In this document: in pieces, positions 53,668 to 64,000 of the stretch | Numbering within the stretch: position 1 is the stretch's first letter | How the letters are laid out: each line of letters opens with the position of its first letter | Notes under the pieces: generated by a model | The model's input: only the letters and a program-made list of their open reading frames with translations | Databases searched by the model: none | What the model was told of the DNA's origin: nothing | Position numbers and translations under genes: made by a program | Origin: Nitrospira sp. BO4 | GTDB taxonomy: Bacteria > Nitrospirota > Nitrospiria > Nitrospirales > Nitrospiraceae | DNA: 64,000 nucleotides | Assembly (NCBI GenBank): GCA_030144965.1 | Contig: JAMPUU010000010.1 | Coordinates: 124,001 to 188,000, forward strand | Reading direction: 5' to 3'

Positions 53668-53970
53668 ACCTAGTCCCTCCTTCTCAAATTGAACCCGATA
53701 GCCCTAATGAAAGACATCTCTCGTATCCAAATGTATGTCACGTAGTGAGATCTTCAGAAAGTTTAGTGGTCTTCGGAAATCCTACATACTCATGCAAAAA
53801 TTTGGTATGAAACCGACACAATCGTACCCGAACGGTACTGAAACTGCGATGTCCTGTCAAGGGAATGTTTGGTGGATTTGAAGCAGGAAGCATTGAGCCT
53901 TAAATGCTCATAAAAAACAATCTGTTAAGAGAGCCTCCCTGAACGGAATGGCATATCCGAATAGGAGCAG
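53668..53970. other. 303-bp intergenic region, no gene seen
   Basis: Between the M16 peptidase stop and the secreted-protein gene. It is AT-richer than its surroundings and contains a weak GTACC/GGTAC hairpin at 53824-53838. The promoter for the two secreted proteins should be here, but I cannot assign a clear -35/-10 pair. Confidence 0.35.
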
Positions 53971-55236
53971 CTAAGAAATTCCCGTACTCAACTCACTCAC
54001 CTGTCGCGAAGAGAGAGGACCCAAGCCTGTTAATGCCATACGTTCCGGGATAAATAAGTCCTGGGCGACTCGACATACTTGTTCTTCCGTGACCGCGTCG
54101 ATCTCTTGAATCATATCTTCCAAGGTCGTGTGTGCTCCGGCAATCAATTCATCCTTGGCAAGTTTATTCATGCGGCTATGCGAACTTTCCAAGCTCAGCA
54201 TGAGCCCGCCTTTCATTTGATCCTTGGTCCGTTTCAGCTCACCGCGATCGATCCCCTGTCTGCCCAATTTCCGGACCTCGCGACCGACCAGATTAAGGAC
54301 CCGCTCAACTTCCCGCGCTTGAGTTCCCGCATACACGGTGATCGTCCCGCCATCGGAATAGCCTGACAAAAATGAATAGATTGAATAGGACAAACCGCGT
54401 TTTTCTCGGACCTCTTGAAACAGCCGCGAACTGACGCTGCCCCCCAGCACACTATTCAACGCATAGACCGCATACCTGTCTTTATGACCGGCCGCAACAC
54501 CCTTGAGTCCCACGCAGAGGTGCACCTGCTCCAATGGCTTTCGTTTCAAGATCACTCCGCCACATAGTTCCGGAGGCCAACGTTTGCGAGGGGCAACACG
54601 GGGTGAAGGACGATAGCCCCCAAAGGTGCGCACCATGGTCTTTTCGAGCTGCTGTTGATCGAAATTCCCGGCTACCGCAAGTACGATCTCTTCGGAACGG
54701 TAGTGCGTGTCGATGTACTCAAGGAGCTTCTGCCGCCCGATCCTGGCGATCGTCGACTCCCGCCCAAGGATGGGACGACTCAAGGGATGTCGTCCCATCA
54801 CTAACTTGGTATGCAGCTCCTGAACCAAATCCTCGGGGTCGTCTTGGACCATGCGAATCTCTTCGAGCACCACTTGCTTTTCTTTTTCAATTTCCTTCTT
54901 CCCCAGCCGAGACCGGAGAAACAGATCCGAAAGAAGATTCAGCGCTTTGGGTAAGTGTTGATCCAACACCTTGACATAGAATGTCGTCGTTTCACGCGTG
55001 GTGAACGCGTTCATTTCCCCCCCCAGCGCGTCTATTTCTCGAGAGATGTCCGTCGCAGAGCGCGCGGTCGTCCCCTTAAAAAACATGTGTTCGATGAAGT
55101 GCGAGTATCCGGCCTCTGCGGGGCCCTCATCACGAGAGCCCGCATTCACCCAGATACCGACCGTCACGGATTTAAGTGTCGGAATACGCTCGGTGACCAA
55201 GCGAATTCCATTATCGAGGATGAGCTTGCGGTACAA
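53971..55236 (-). CDS. M16-family zinc peptidase (insulinase-like)
   Basis: A 421-residue inverzincin: the HxxEH zinc motif is in AGYSHFIEHMFFKGT, with the downstream Glu in NAFTTRETTTFYVKVL. It includes the M16 C-terminal domain (YRPSPRVAPRKRWP, LSYSIYSFLSGYSDGGTITV). Members after pnp (YmxG-like) process peptides in the cytoplasm. The start is a TTG 3 bp after pnp, giving MYRKLILDNGIRLVTE; a weak ribosome site is noted. Substrate unknown. Confidence 0.88.
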   Translation of the reverse strand: MYRKLILDNGIRLVTERIPTLKSVTVGIWVNAGSRDEGPAEAGYSHFIEHMFFKGTTARSATDISREIDALGGEMNAFTTRETTTFYVKVLDQHLPKALNLLSDLFLRSRLGKKEIEKEKQVVLEEIRMVQDDPEDLVQELHTKLVMGRHPLSRPILGRESTIARIGRQKLLEYIDTHYRSEEIVLAVAGNFDQQQLEKTMVRTFGGYRPSPRVAPRKRWPPELCGGVILKRKPLEQVHLCVGLKGVAAGHKDRYAVYALNSVLGGSVSSRLFQEVREKRGLSYSIYSFLSGYSDGGTITVYAGTQAREVERVLNLVGREVRKLGRQGIDRGELKRTKDQMKGGLMLSLESSHSRMNKLAKDELIAGAHTTLEDMIQEIDAVTEEQVCRVAQDLFIPERMALTGLGPLSSRQVSELSTGIS

Positions 55237-55239
55237 GTG

Positions 55240-57354
55240 TTATTCGCTCGATGAATCTTTTGGGCTGTTGCCTGGCGCGGGCATGGTCTCTTTTCGACTC
55301 AGCCTGATCTTCCCCTGCTTATCGATTTCCAACACTTTCACGAGAATTTGGTCGCCTTCGGCCACTTCGTCGGACACGGCTTTCACACGGTGATGTGCCA
55401 GCTGGGAGATGTGGACTAACCCATCGGTGCCCGGCAACACTTCCACAAATGCGCCGAAGTCCATGATCTTTCTCACCGTACCCAGATAGACTTTTCCGAC
55501 TTCGACTTCCTCAGTCAAACGGCTGATGATGTCTTTTGCCTTTTGTAGCGACGCGCCGTCCGCGGAGGCAATGGTCACTATACCGGTATCCTCCACGCTG
55601 ATCTTGACTCCGCAATCGGATTGAATTCCGCGAATCGTTTTGCCACCCTGCCCGATAATGTCTCTGATCTTATCTTGCTTGACCTTCATCGTATGGATGC
55701 GCGGCGCAAACGGCGACAGGTCGGCGCGGGGACCGGCCAGAGCCTTCGTCATGTGGCTGAGAATGTGGAGACGTCCCAAGCGGGCTTGCTCCAATGCCTG
55801 TTGCATCAGTGCAGTGGTAATCCCTCCGATCTTGATGTCCATTTGCAACGCCGTGACTCCGTTCTTCGTTCCGCAGACCTTGAAGTCCATATCGCCTAAA
55901 TGATCTTCAAGACCCAGGATGTCCGACAGGATGATGACGTCGTTGTCTTCCTTGATCAACCCCATGGCGATCCCGGCAACCGGCTCCTTGATAGGAACAC
56001 CGGCATCCATCATGGCCAGCGTTCCGCCGCACACCGTCGCCATCGAGGATGACCCATTTGATTCCAGAATTTCAGAAACGATCCGTAACGTATACGGGAA
56101 CACGTCCTTGTTCGGAATGACGGGTTTCAACGCCCGCTCGGCCAATGCTCCGTGCCCGACTTCCCGTCTGCCCGGCGAACGTAGCGGCCGCGCTTCGCCG
56201 ACGCTGAACGGCGGAAAGTTATAATGCAGCATGAACGTGCGAGTATATTCCCCTTCCAAGGCATCGATGCGCTGCTCATCGTCGGTCGTCCCCAACGTCA
56301 CGACCGCCAAGCTCTGGGTTTCGCCCCGGGTAAAGATCGCCGAGCCATGAGCACGCGGCAGAGCACCGACTTCGCAGCTGATCGGCCGGATATCGGCAGG
56401 ACCGCGCCCATCGGCGCGTGATTGTTTCTCCAAAATCATTTTCCGGACTTCTGTGTATTCCAATTGATGGAACACTATCTTGATGTGCCGTTCGCTCGAG
56501 GACTCTTCCGGGTTCTTCAGTTTTGTGATCGCGCCGGCCAGGATTTCGTCCAACCGTTCTTGGCGGGCCGTCTTGTTGGAAATCATAATGGCATCACGAA
56601 TGGGTTGCGCAACCAACGTCTTGACGTCTGCCTGCAATGCAGGTGCGATTGATTCCGCCACAACTTCCCGTTTCACTCGGCCGACCTTCTTGGCCAATTC
56701 GTCGATCTTCTGTACGATTTTCTTAATTTCAGCGTGCGCCAACTCCAGGGCCTCGAGCATCGTCTGCTCGGATAATTCATTGGCTCCCGCCTCCACCATC
56801 ATCACCGCATCCGCCGTGCCCGCGACAACCAGATGGAGTTCGCTCTGCTCCATGGCTTCGAGATCGGGGTTGACGACGAGCTGGCCCTTGACTCGGCCGA
56901 TCTTCACTCCCGCAACGGGGCCGTTGAAGGGAATATTCGACACCGCGAGGGCGGCCGATGCGGCGGTAATCCCGATGACATCGGAAGAACCCGTCTTGTC
57001 CGCCGACAGCACTGACGCAATGACTTGCGTTTCGAAGTAGTAGCCTTCTGGAAAGAGGGGACGGAGCGGACGGTCAATCAAGCGGCTTGTCAGCACTTCC
57101 TTCTCAGCCGGTCGACCTTCTCGTTTGAAGTAGCCACCGGGGATTTTGCCGGCGGCATAGGCTTTCTCTTGATAGTCGACGGTCAATGGAAGAAAGTCTA
57201 TGCCCGGCTTGGCCGTTTGCGCGGCCACGGCTGTCGCAAGGACAACCGTGTCACCGTACGAGGCCCAAATCGATCCGTCGGCCTGCTTTGCGACCCGGCC
57301 AGTTTCTAGGCGGAGAGTCCGACCTGCAATCTCGACTTCTACGACGTGTACCAT
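55240..57354 (-). CDS. pnp: Polyribonucleotide nucleotidyltransferase (PNPase)
   Basis: 3'-5' phosphorolytic exoribonuclease of RNA turnover. The 704-residue protein has two RNase PH domains ([20 protein letters not shown] ...; [20 protein letters not shown] ... [20 protein letters not shown]), then a KH domain ([20 protein letters not shown]) and an S1 domain ([20 protein letters not shown]). Length is standard. It follows rpsO and precedes the M16 peptidase by 3 bp. Confidence 0.97.
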   Translation of the reverse strand: MVHVVEVEIAGRTLRLETGRVAKQADGSIWASYGDTVVLATAVAAQTAKPGIDFLPLTVDYQEKAYAAGKIPGGYFKREGRPAEKEVLTSRLIDRPLRPLFPEGYYFETQVIASVLSADKTGSSDVIGITAASAALAVSNIPFNGPVAGVKIGRVKGQLVVNPDLEAMEQSELHLVVAGTADAVMMVEAGANELSEQTMLEALELAHAEIKKIVQKIDELAKKVGRVKREVVAESIAPALQADVKTLVAQPIRDAIMISNKTARQERLDEILAGAITKLKNPEESSSERHIKIVFHQLEYTEVRKMILEKQSRADGRGPADIRPISCEVGALPRAHGSAIFTRGETQSLAVVTLGTTDDEQRIDALEGEYTRTFMLHYNFPPFSVGEARPLRSPGRREVGHGALAERALKPVIPNKDVFPYTLRIVSEILESNGSSSMATVCGGTLAMMDAGVPIKEPVAGIAMGLIKEDNDVIILSDILGLEDHLGDMDFKVCGTKNGVTALQMDIKIGGITTALMQQALEQARLGRLHILSHMTKALAGPRADLSPFAPRIHTMKVKQDKIRDIIGQGGKTIRGIQSDCGVKISVEDTGIVTIASADGASLQKAKDIISRLTEEVEVGKVYLGTVRKIMDFGAFVEVLPGTDGLVHISQLAHHRVKAVSDEVAEGDQILVKVLEIDKQGKIRLSRKETMPAPGNSPKDSSSE

Positions 57355-57575
57355 CTATGGTCTCCTCTGGTTAGATCCACAGATGCCCACTGAGATACGC
57401 TCGGATCGGCAACGCTCAATACGCAGCCGGGAATGTTGGGTCGGCGGTACGCCTTCCACCGAATCGCACACGTTCATCAGTGAACAGTGCATGGTCAGAG
57501 CGCATGTCGGTGTTCATCTGTGGGACATTTGAACTACACCATGGCGCGGGTAAGCGCCGTTTTGGACACGACTGG

Positions 57576-57845
57576 TTACTTGCGAATGCCAAGTCGATCG
57601 ATAACGGCTCGATAGCGCACATCATCCACGCCGCGGAGATAGTCCAACAAACGCCGTCTCCGTCCGACCAGCTGTAACAATCCACGCCGCGAGTGGTGAT
57701 CTTTCTTATGGCTTTTGAAATGCTCGGTGAGGTACGTGATTCGGTTGGTCAACACAGCAATCTGAACTTCCGGGGATCCGGAATCCTTGTCATGTTGCTG
57801 ATATTGCTTGATGAGTTCCGTCTTTGCTTCTTTCAAAAGTGCCAT
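57576..57845 (-). CDS. rpsO: 30S ribosomal protein S15
   Basis: An 89-residue S15: [59 protein letters not shown]. It binds 16S rRNA early in 30S assembly. ATG-57845 has AAGGAG 6 bp upstream and gives the standard length; the longer frame from 57860 is not used. It lies 16 bp after truB, with pnp downstream, the usual order. Confidence 0.97.
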   Translation of the reverse strand: MALLKEAKTELIKQYQQHDKDSGSPEVQIAVLTNRITYLTEHFKSHKKDHHSRRGLLQLVGRRRRLLDYLRGVDDVRYRAVIDRLGIRK

Positions 57846-57861
57846 CGCTGCTCCTTCCACC

Positions 57862-58812
57862 TTAATGACTCGAGAGACTCAGTACCTTACGAATTCTAAT
57901 CGCCCCCACTCCGCCTCTATCGTGCGTTCCAATCGCCAACAGCTGACCAGCCTCGTTCTTCAACCGCACAGAAACCGGGCAGGGCGTTGACGACAGTTGC
58001 CCGATTCCCTTGGGAGACACAGGAGATCCATGCAAAACACGTTGGGCCTGCTCATCGTTCACGACCACGGCTGGGAGCTGGAACAAGAGTTGGTCCAACG
58101 AAATGAACTGCGTTCGGAGAGTTTCCGCCGTCAGATGGCTTGTGATCTGATCGATCGTCAATGCATGTTCGATCAAGAGGGGTCCAACACGACGCCGCTC
58201 AAGCGCGTAGAGATGACCACCGACTCCCAGAGTATGGCCGATATCGGCACACAATGTGCGCACATACGTTCCCTTTGAACACACGATACGCAAGGTCACG
58301 TCACGTCCGTCAACGGCCACGATCTCCAGTTGATGAATCGTGATCGACCGCTCCGATCTGTCAATCGTCTTGCCCGCTCTGGCTGCCTTATAAAGCGGCT
58401 GCCCACCGACTTTGACGGCTGAATACATCGGTGGGAGTTGTCGTTGTACTCCTCGAAAGCCAGCGAGGACCGTCTGAATCGCATCCACACTGATGTCGCA
58501 TGGATCGGCCTTCGTTAACACTCGGCCTGACGCATCCTGGGTATCAGTCGTTTCCCCAAGGCGCAGGACGGCACGGTATTCCTTATCCCAATCAACTAGA
58601 TACTCAGCAATTCTGGTGGCACGCCCGACAAGGATGGGGAGGACACCCGTGGCACCGGGATCCAACGTCCCGGCATGGCCGACCTTGCTTTCTCCCAGCA
58701 GCCTCCGTACCTTGGCTACCACGTCGTGTGAAGTCCAGCCGGCTTCTTTATTGAGAATGAGGACTCCCTCAATAGCGTCCTCTTGGTCGATCTTAACTCC
58801 TGCCGTGTTCAT
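57862..58812 (-). CDS. truB: tRNA pseudouridine-55 synthase TruB
   Basis: Makes pseudouridine-55 in the T arm of tRNAs. The 316-residue protein has the catalytic Asp motif [17 protein letters not shown], with [14 protein letters not shown] before it, and [17 protein letters not shown]-type binding segment, plus a C-terminal PUA-like region. It lies between rbfA and rpsO with short gaps (3 and 16 bp). Confidence 0.96.
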   Translation of the reverse strand: MNTAGVKIDQEDAIEGVLILNKEAGWTSHDVVAKVRRLLGESKVGHAGTLDPGATGVLPILVGRATRIAEYLVDWDKEYRAVLRLGETTDTQDASGRVLTKADPCDISVDAIQTVLAGFRGVQRQLPPMYSAVKVGGQPLYKAARAGKTIDRSERSITIHQLEIVAVDGRDVTLRIVCSKGTYVRTLCADIGHTLGVGGHLYALERRRVGPLLIEHALTIDQITSHLTAETLRTQFISLDQLLFQLPAVVVNDEQAQRVLHGSPVSPKGIGQLSSTPCPVSVRLKNEAGQLLAIGTHDRGGVGAIRIRKVLSLSSH

Positions 58813-58815
58813 ACC

Positions 58816-59226
58816 TTATGAGTCTGCTGTCCTCTCCTTGTCGCTCGGCAATTCAGGTGTCTGCTGCTGCTCGGAGTCCCCGTGTAAACCTTCCAATAAC
58901 TGCATGATGCGATCACCGCGTGGTCCACTGACATCCCTCTTAAAGATCACATCCGGAAGGTAGCGGAGAGAAAGTCGCCGACCTAACACCGCCCGCACAA
59001 ATCCACTGGCTTTTGAGAGTCCGGCGAAGATCTCTCGCTCAGCGCCACCCGTTTCCATAGTCGTGACAAAGACATACGCAATGCGCAAATCCCCTGTCAG
59101 TTCGACGTCGGTCACGGTCACATCATGCACCCGGGGATCCTTGATTTTTCGCATGAGAATGTCGGCCACTTCCATTCGGATCTGATCGGCGACCCGATCT
59201 GCCCGCTTGTATGTTGCCTTTGACAT
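58816..59226 (-). CDS. rbfA: Ribosome-binding factor A
   Basis: RbfA assists 30S maturation at low temperature. The 136-residue protein starts MSKATYKRADRVADQIRMEV, with a KH-like fold (KDPRVHDVTVTDVELTGDL) and a C-terminal acidic tail. The frame opens 11 codons earlier (59259), but Met at 59226 gives the standard N-terminus. It is 3 bp from truB. Confidence 0.94.
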   Translation of the reverse strand: MSKATYKRADRVADQIRMEVADILMRKIKDPRVHDVTVTDVELTGDLRIAYVFVTTMETGGAEREIFAGLSKASGFVRAVLGRRLSLRYLPDVIFKRDVSGPRGDRIMQLLEGLHGDSEQQQTPELPSDKERTADS

Positions 59227-59269
59227 CTTATCTATTCCGGCCGAGACCATTGCGATCATCGTGAGGGAT

Positions 59270-59551
59270 TTAGAGCAATTCCCGTTGGGTTCGCACCACT
59301 TCGACCGCCGGCATGCTCTTGATCACATTCAACGCTTGTTCGAGGACTTGGTTCACGTAACTCCCGTCATTGGCGACACACGCCATTCCCAGGATCGCCT
59401 TCTGCCAGAGGTCCTGACCGTCGACTTCAGCGATGGAAAGGTTAAACTTCCCCCGAAGTCGATCTTTCAGCCCGTGAATCACCTGCCGTTTATCTTTCAG
59501 CGATTGGCTTCCTGCGATGAATAATTCGACCGTACAGAGCCCCACGACCAT
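59270..59551 (-). CDS. DUF503 family protein
   Basis: A 93-residue protein typical of the conserved family between infB and rbfA: GLCTVELFIAGSQSLKDKRQ, VIHGLKDRLRGKFNLSIAEV, ILGMACVANDGSYVNQVLEQ. Its function is not established; association with ribosome maturation genes suggests a role there. It lies 111 bp downstream of infB and 10 bp before rbfA. Confidence 0.92.
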   Translation of the reverse strand: MVVGLCTVELFIAGSQSLKDKRQVIHGLKDRLRGKFNLSIAEVDGQDLWQKAILGMACVANDGSYVNQVLEQALNVIKSMPAVEVVRTQRELL

Positions 59552-59662
59552 ATCAACCGCTCATTCACACCCGGCACTTCATTACGCTCACCGATTTCGT
59601 CTTAGGAGCTGTTCCGGCTTTGGATCGAAGGATACTCTCATCATGAACGTCTTGAGATCCCG

Positions 59663-62230
59663 CTAGAGCTTCGCAGCGATTTTATCGATGGCATAGGCCT
59701 CGACGATATCACCGGATTTGATATCATTGAAGTTTTCGATGCTCAAACCGCATTCATATCCTTGTTGAACTTCACGCACGTCGTCCTTGAACCGCCGTAA
59801 GGAGGCAAGCTTGCCCTGATACACCACGACGTTGTCCCGTATCACCCGGACCCCGGCGCTTGAGCGGGAGATCGTCCCATCGACGACGTATGATCCCGCG
59901 ACAGGACCCACCTTCGGAATCGTAAACACCTGCCGGACTTCGGCTCTTCCGAGGACGCGCTCTTTCAGCGTGGGTTCGAGCAAGCCTTCCATCGCAGCCT
60001 TAATATCGGCAATGGCGTCATAGATGATCGTGTAGAGCCTGATGTCAACGCCCTGCTGCTCAGCCAAGGCGGTTGCCTTGGGCTCGGGCCTGATGTTGAA
60101 GCCGATGATGATGGCTCGCGACGCAGCGGCCAGCAGCACATCGGATTCCATGACTCCTCCAACTCCGTTATGAATCACACGGAGTTTGACGGCGTCTGTT
60201 GACAGCTTTTCGACGGCGCCGGCCAACGCTTCCGACGATCCTTGTACGTCGGCCTTGATGACGATGGCCAATTCTTTCACCGACCCCTCTTGAATCTTCG
60301 CGAAGAGATCATCCAGGGTGACTTTGGCCGGGCCGGTCAGCTCTGCAGCCCGTCTCTTTTGAGCTCGCTCTTCAGCAATCTCTCGGGCGACTCTCTCGTT
60401 GGAGACGACATGGAACACATCTCCCGCAGATGGCACCCCTGGCAATCCAATCATTTCCACTGGAATGGATGGTCCCGCCTCCTGCGTTTTCTCGCCACGA
60501 TCATTAATGAGAGCCCGGACACGCCCGCTGAACGATCCCACGACATAGGCGTCTCCCACCCTGAGAGTCCCGCTCTGGACCAGTACCGTCGCCACCGGTC
60601 CTCGCCCGCGTTCAATCTTGGCTTCGATGACGGTGCCTTTCGCCTGTCGGTGTGGATCCGCTTTGAGTTCCAGCACCTCGGCCTGAAGGAGAATCATCTC
60701 GAGGAGCGTATCGAGTCCCGTTTTCTGCTTGGCGGACACCTCCACCATGATGGTATCACCGCCCCATGCTTCCGAGATCAAACCATGCTCCGAGAGGGCA
60801 TTTCTGACACGGTCAGGGTTCGCGGTGGGTTTGTCGATCTTATTCATCGCCACGATCAGTGAAACGCCGGCCGCCTTGGCATGATGGATCGCTTCGATCG
60901 TTTGCGGCATGACTCCATCGTCGGCTGCGACAACCAAAATGACGATATCCGTGATCTTGGCTCCGCGCGCTCGCATCGAGGTAAAGGCTTCATGGCCGGG
61001 AGTGTCCAGAAACGTGACTTGTTTCCCGCGGACTGAGACCGTGTAGGCTCCGATATGTTGGGTAATGCCGCCGGCCTCACCTTCGGCCACTTTTGTTTGT
61101 CGAATCGCATCCAGCAAGGACGTCTTCCCGTGATCGACGTGGCCCATGATGGTGACGACGGGCGGTCGAGGTTCAGCCCGTTCCTCACCAGTTGCTTCAA
61201 CCACATCTTGCAGCAACTCCTCGCCCACCTTCTCGACTGCTATTTCAATCTTCACACCACTTTCCTCGGCAAAAATTGATGCGGCGTCCAGATTCATCGG
61301 CTGATGGAATGTCAGCATTTGGCCCATATCCATCAGCTTTCGAACGATGTCCGCCGGCCGCTGACCGATCAACTCGGCAAATTCCTTCACCGTCGTCCGC
61401 GGGGTGACCTTGACACTTTTCCGACGTGGCTTGGTGATTTCTGCCGGCGTGCTATGGTGCACATGTTTGGACCGGTCATCGCGTCGCTGTAAAGGAATCG
61501 CGCGAAGATCCTGCCAGCGGGCGGCGTCCTCGCGAAATTTCACATCCTGCTGCTCGTCTCGTGGACGAGTCGGCTTTCGTACTTTCTTGAGTTTGTCCTT
61601 TTGCCCCTCGGCCTGGATGGCCTCGAAAGCCATACTCTTCTTTTTGCCCGTCACCGGCTCTACAGTCGCCGCCACGACAGTGGGTGGGGCTAGCGTCGGC
61701 TTCGGCGGCATCTCTTCCGGCTTGGAAACGACCGGAGCGGGAGCCGGTGGTACGATCTCATCTGGAACTTCCTCTGTTCGAGAGCCATGATCGACCGCTC
61801 CGCCGAGAACGGGATGCTCAGGAGACACGGATGGAACAGGTGTCGCGGTTACCACCGCGGACTGCACCGAACGGTCGCCTTCAAAAACCGTAGCGGGGGA
61901 AACGACCTCGAGCGGTTCATCCTCTTTCTTTCGCTTGATCAGAATACGGCGCTTGTCAGGCTTCGGCGGTTCTTCTGCGGGCTGGCTCCTGGCCGTCACG
62001 GCTTTGCCGTGAGCCGCATCCTGAATGGATCTGACACCAGACTCCCCCTCGGCCCCTGTTCCCTGACCTTTCAATTTCGGGGCAAGCTTATCCAACACTT
62101 TTTGAACGATGTCATCGTCCAGAGTGCTGCTATGAGACGTGACTGATACCCCGATCTTTTTGAGCTCGGGGATGAGCACACGATTCTCCATTCCTAACTT
62201 CTTCGCGAGTTCGTATACACGCATGGTCAT
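59663..62230 (-). CDS. infB: Translation initiation factor IF-2
   Basis: IF-2 brings fMet-tRNA to the 30S subunit. The 855-residue protein ([23 protein letters not shown] at 62224 is also possible) has the IF2_N segment, a long Lys/Pro/Glu-rich linker, and a second IF2_N-like helix bundle ([17 protein letters not shown]). The G domain has G1 [17 protein letters not shown]3 [15 protein letters not shown] and G4 NKIDKP, followed by the C-terminal domains. The ORF to 62326 overlaps nusA, so the start after the nusA stop is used. Confidence 0.97.
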   Translation of the reverse strand: MTMRVYELAKKLGMENRVLIPELKKIGVSVTSHSSTLDDDIVQKVLDKLAPKLKGQGTGAEGESGVRSIQDAAHGKAVTARSQPAEEPPKPDKRRILIKRKKEDEPLEVVSPATVFEGDRSVQSAVVTATPVPSVSPEHPVLGGAVDHGSRTEEVPDEIVPPAPAPVVSKPEEMPPKPTLAPPTVVAATVEPVTGKKKSMAFEAIQAEGQKDKLKKVRKPTRPRDEQQDVKFREDAARWQDLRAIPLQRRDDRSKHVHHSTPAEITKPRRKSVKVTPRTTVKEFAELIGQRPADIVRKLMDMGQMLTFHQPMNLDAASIFAEESGVKIEIAVEKVGEELLQDVVEATGEERAEPRPPVVTIMGHVDHGKTSLLDAIRQTKVAEGEAGGITQHIGAYTVSVRGKQVTFLDTPGHEAFTSMRARGAKITDIVILVVAADDGVMPQTIEAIHHAKAAGVSLIVAMNKIDKPTANPDRVRNALSEHGLISEAWGGDTIMVEVSAKQKTGLDTLLEMILLQAEVLELKADPHRQAKGTVIEAKIERGRGPVATVLVQSGTLRVGDAYVVGSFSGRVRALINDRGEKTQEAGPSIPVEMIGLPGVPSAGDVFHVVSNERVAREIAEERAQKRRAAELTGPAKVTLDDLFAKIQEGSVKELAIVIKADVQGSSEALAGAVEKLSTDAVKLRVIHNGVGGVMESDVLLAAASRAIIIGFNIRPEPKATALAEQQGVDIRLYTIIYDAIADIKAAMEGLLEPTLKERVLGRAEVRQVFTIPKVGPVAGSYVVDGTISRSSAGVRVIRDNVVVYQGKLASLRRFKDDVREVQQGYECGLSIENFNDIKSGDIVEAYAIDKIAAKL

Positions 62231-62246
62231 CAGACAGTCCCGTGCT

Positions 62247-63398
62247 CTATCCGCTCGTCGCTTCCTCGGCTCTGGCGGCTTGCCGAGCTTCTTCTTGCAG
62301 CCGTTGCGCCTCGGCTTCCTCTGCAAGCGCCGCTTTGATTTCCTTATCTCGTTCGACTTTTTCCTTTTCGTATTCGGTTGCGCTGATGATATCGATTTTC
62401 CAGCCGGTTAAGCGCGCCGCCAATCGGACGTTCTGGCCGTTCTTGCCGATCGCCAGCGACAGTTGCGAGTCTGCTGCGACGACGAGCGCCGATTTTTTTT
62501 CTTCGTCAATACCGACTTTTTCGATCGTCGCGGGGTTCAACGCTTCGGCAATGAAGACTCGCGGGTCCTGCGTCCAGGTAATGATGTCGATCTTCTCGCC
62601 ACGTAACTCACGGACCACGGCCTGCACGCGGGATCCCTTGATGCCGACGCACGCTCCCACCGGATCCACGGCTTTTTCCCGTGAGGTCACAGCGATCTTC
62701 GTTCGATCTCCCGGCTCTCGAACCACCGATTTAATCTCGATGATTTTTTCCATGACTTCCGGCACTTCGAGTTCAAACAGCTTGGCCACGAATTGGGGGT
62801 GGCTGCGAGACAAAATAACCTGAACATCCTTCGGAGTACGACGGACTTCCAATAACATGGCCTTCACACGATCGCCGCGCCGATAGGTTTCGCGCGGAAT
62901 CTGCTCTTGAATCGGCAGGATGGCCTCCGTTTTCCCCAGATCGACCAGGTAGTTTCGGCGCTCCATACCGAGAATAATGCCGGTGACCAGATCCCCTTGA
63001 CGCGTTGAGTATTCTTTTTGTACGGCCTCCCATTCCGCCTCGCGAACCTTTTGAAAAATGACTTGTTTCGCGGTTTGGGCGGCAATTCTCCCCAGTTCAT
63101 TCATTTCGATCAGCGATCCGATTTCATCGCCCACTTCGGCTTCACTGTCGTACTGACGAGCTTCCTGGAGCGAGATCTCCGCTTTGGGATTGCTGACGGT
63201 TTCCACGATCGTCTTTTTGGAGACGACAGAAATTTCTCCGGTCTTGGGATCGATCTCCACCTGAATATTTTCGGCCTGGCCGAAACGCTTCTTGGCGGCG
63301 GTCTGCAGGGCGGACTCGATGGCCCCGATGACGCGGGCCTTGTCGATTCCTTTCTGGCGCCCGATTTCGTCGATCACTGAAATCAGTTCTCGGTTCAT
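62247..63398 (-). CDS. nusA: Transcription termination/antitermination protein NusA
   Basis: NusA modulates pausing, termination and antitermination. The 383-residue protein has the N-terminal RNAP-binding domain ([20 protein letters not shown]), an S1 domain ([20 protein letters not shown]), and two KH domains ([40 protein letters not shown]). It lacks the acidic C-terminal repeats seen in enterobacteria. It is followed by infB with a 16-bp gap. Confidence 0.97.
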   Translation of the reverse strand: MNRELISVIDEIGRQKGIDKARVIGAIESALQTAAKKRFGQAENIQVEIDPKTGEISVVSKKTIVETVSNPKAEISLQEARQYDSEAEVGDEIGSLIEMNELGRIAAQTAKQVIFQKVREAEWEAVQKEYSTRQGDLVTGIILGMERRNYLVDLGKTEAILPIQEQIPRETYRRGDRVKAMLLEVRRTPKDVQVILSRSHPQFVAKLFELEVPEVMEKIIEIKSVVREPGDRTKIAVTSREKAVDPVGACVGIKGSRVQAVVRELRGEKIDIITWTQDPRVFIAEALNPATIEKVGIDEEKKSALVVAADSQLSLAIGKNGQNVRLAARLTGWKIDIISATEYEKEKVERDKEIKAALAEEAEAQRLQEEARQAARAEEATSG

Positions 63399-63448
63399 AC
63401 CTTACGCTCCTGCATCCGGTGACCACACACGATGACCTACCTCGCGCA

Positions 63449-63967
63449 CTAAATCTTCACGACCAGCTTTGTCTCCGCAATCATCTCTCGGTCTAATTCG
63501 ATCGTCTGAGGGTTCCGTGTTGTGGCGACAGCCAGCACGATCACCTGCTCATCCGCCCGTATCAGCTGCCCGGCGATCTTCCATTGGCCTTCGAGTGGTT
63601 GTCGAAGCTTGACACTGACCTCTTTTCCGATTGCTCGCTGATAGTCCTGTAGCCGTTTAAAGGGCCGATCCAAACCTGGCGAAGAGATTTCAAGGGTATA
63701 TGCGTGAGGGAACGGATCGGCCACGTCGAGTGCCGGCCCTAAGGTTTTATGTGCCTGCTCACAGTCTGTTATGGTGACTCCGCCCGGCTTATCGATGAGC
63801 ACACGAACGACCGAGCGAGGACCTCGTCCCACACACACCACGTCAATCAACTCTAGTCCGAGCGTCCATAAGATCGGTGCAATGATCCCGTGCAACCGGT
63901 CGGCAACCGGTTGCAGACCACCACCCGGTATGCTCAACCTATTTTCCCTTGACATGTGTCCAAACAA
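63449..63967 (-). CDS. rimP: Ribosome maturation factor RimP
   Basis: RimP is needed for 30S maturation. The 172-residue protein has RPFKRLQDYQRAIGKEVSVK and the conserved YTLEISSPGLDRP, with an N-terminal alpha/beta domain (LIDVVCVGRGPRSVVRVLID) and a C-terminal SH3-like domain. The frame opens at a TTG (63967); ATG-63955 gives MSRENRLSIPGGG and is equally likely. It is the first gene of the rimP-nusA-infB operon, 50 bp before nusA. Confidence 0.93.
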   Translation of the reverse strand: MFGHMSRENRLSIPGGGLQPVADRLHGIIAPILWTLGLELIDVVCVGRGPRSVVRVLIDKPGGVTITDCEQAHKTLGPALDVADPFPHAYTLEISSPGLDRPFKRLQDYQRAIGKEVSVKLRQPLEGQWKIAGQLIRADEQVIVLAVATTRNPQTIELDREMIAETKLVVKI

Positions 63968-63989
63968 AAAAGTGGGCTTGAGCCCACTT
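63966..63989 (-). terminator. Rho-independent terminator just upstream of rimP
   Basis: Inverted repeat AAGTGGGCT / AGCCCACTT (63970-63989). On the minus strand it is followed by a T-rich tract. It would end a transcript from beyond the right edge before the rimP operon begins. Confidence 0.8.
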
Positions 63990-64000
63990 ACAGAGGGAGC

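Noticed and set aside
1-64000. CRISPR array or Cas genes
   Set aside because: No regularly spaced repeats and no Cas-like proteins were seen on either strand.

Overview
The window is a bacterial chromosome segment of moderate GC content. The informational cluster rimP-nusA-infB-DUF503-rbfA-truB-rpsO-pnp, the ihfA-merR-tRNA-Pro arrangement, the archaeal-type ApgM homologue in a threonine operon, citramalate synthase and a large PilY1 with paired minor-pilin sets together suggest Nitrospirota, probably Nitrospira. This is an inference from gene content and order; no 16S gene is present.

Layout. 1-1946 (minus): ftsY (cut by the window edge), ybeY and phoH, tightly packed. 2041-18087: a type IV pilus region. 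It holds an Ig-like secreted protein, PilY1, a small secreted protein, one minor-pilin set (PilX, PilW, PilV, FimT), a PilZ protein, a PilB-type ATPase, a second minor-pilin set, the prepilin peptidase PilD and a LuxR-type HTH protein. 18074-22368 (minus): rlmB, cysS, dedA, surE, tRNA-Pro(GGG) with its terminator, and a MerR-family regulator.

22572-37970 is an integrated element of about 15.4 kb that separates ihfA from merR. A tyrosine integrase lies about 100 bp from the ihfA end. Both junctions carry the 9-bp sequence TACGTCAAT, and both sides encode the same ihfA C-terminus (Tyr-Val-Asn-Ser-stop). This points to integration into the ihfA 3' end. Cargo: a T7 gp14-like internal virion protein, a run of small overlapping phage-like genes, a stand-alone protein with family-A DNA-polymerase-like motifs, a repeat-rich intergenic region that may be an origin, a BglII/BamHI-like restriction-modification module with a controller-type HTH gene, and a Schlafen/AlbA_2 protein. 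No capsid, portal or terminase gene is visible, so it looks like a phage-derived satellite or a replicating integrative element. This is the most novel part of the window.

38372-46155 (minus): aspartate-family biosynthesis (alaC-like aminotransferase, hom, thrC, ApgM homologue, lysC, then cimA). The ApgM homologue appears to lack several metal ligands and sits where a homoserine kinase would be expected. 46445-52356 (plus): pdxJ, nnrED, tsaE, lapA and mutS. 52442-53667 (minus): two secreted proteins of unknown function. 53971-63967 (minus): M16 peptidase, pnp, rpsO, truB, rbfA, DUF503, infB, nusA and rimP, with a terminator from the preceding operon at the right edge.

All function calls come from reading motifs and context; no database search was run.
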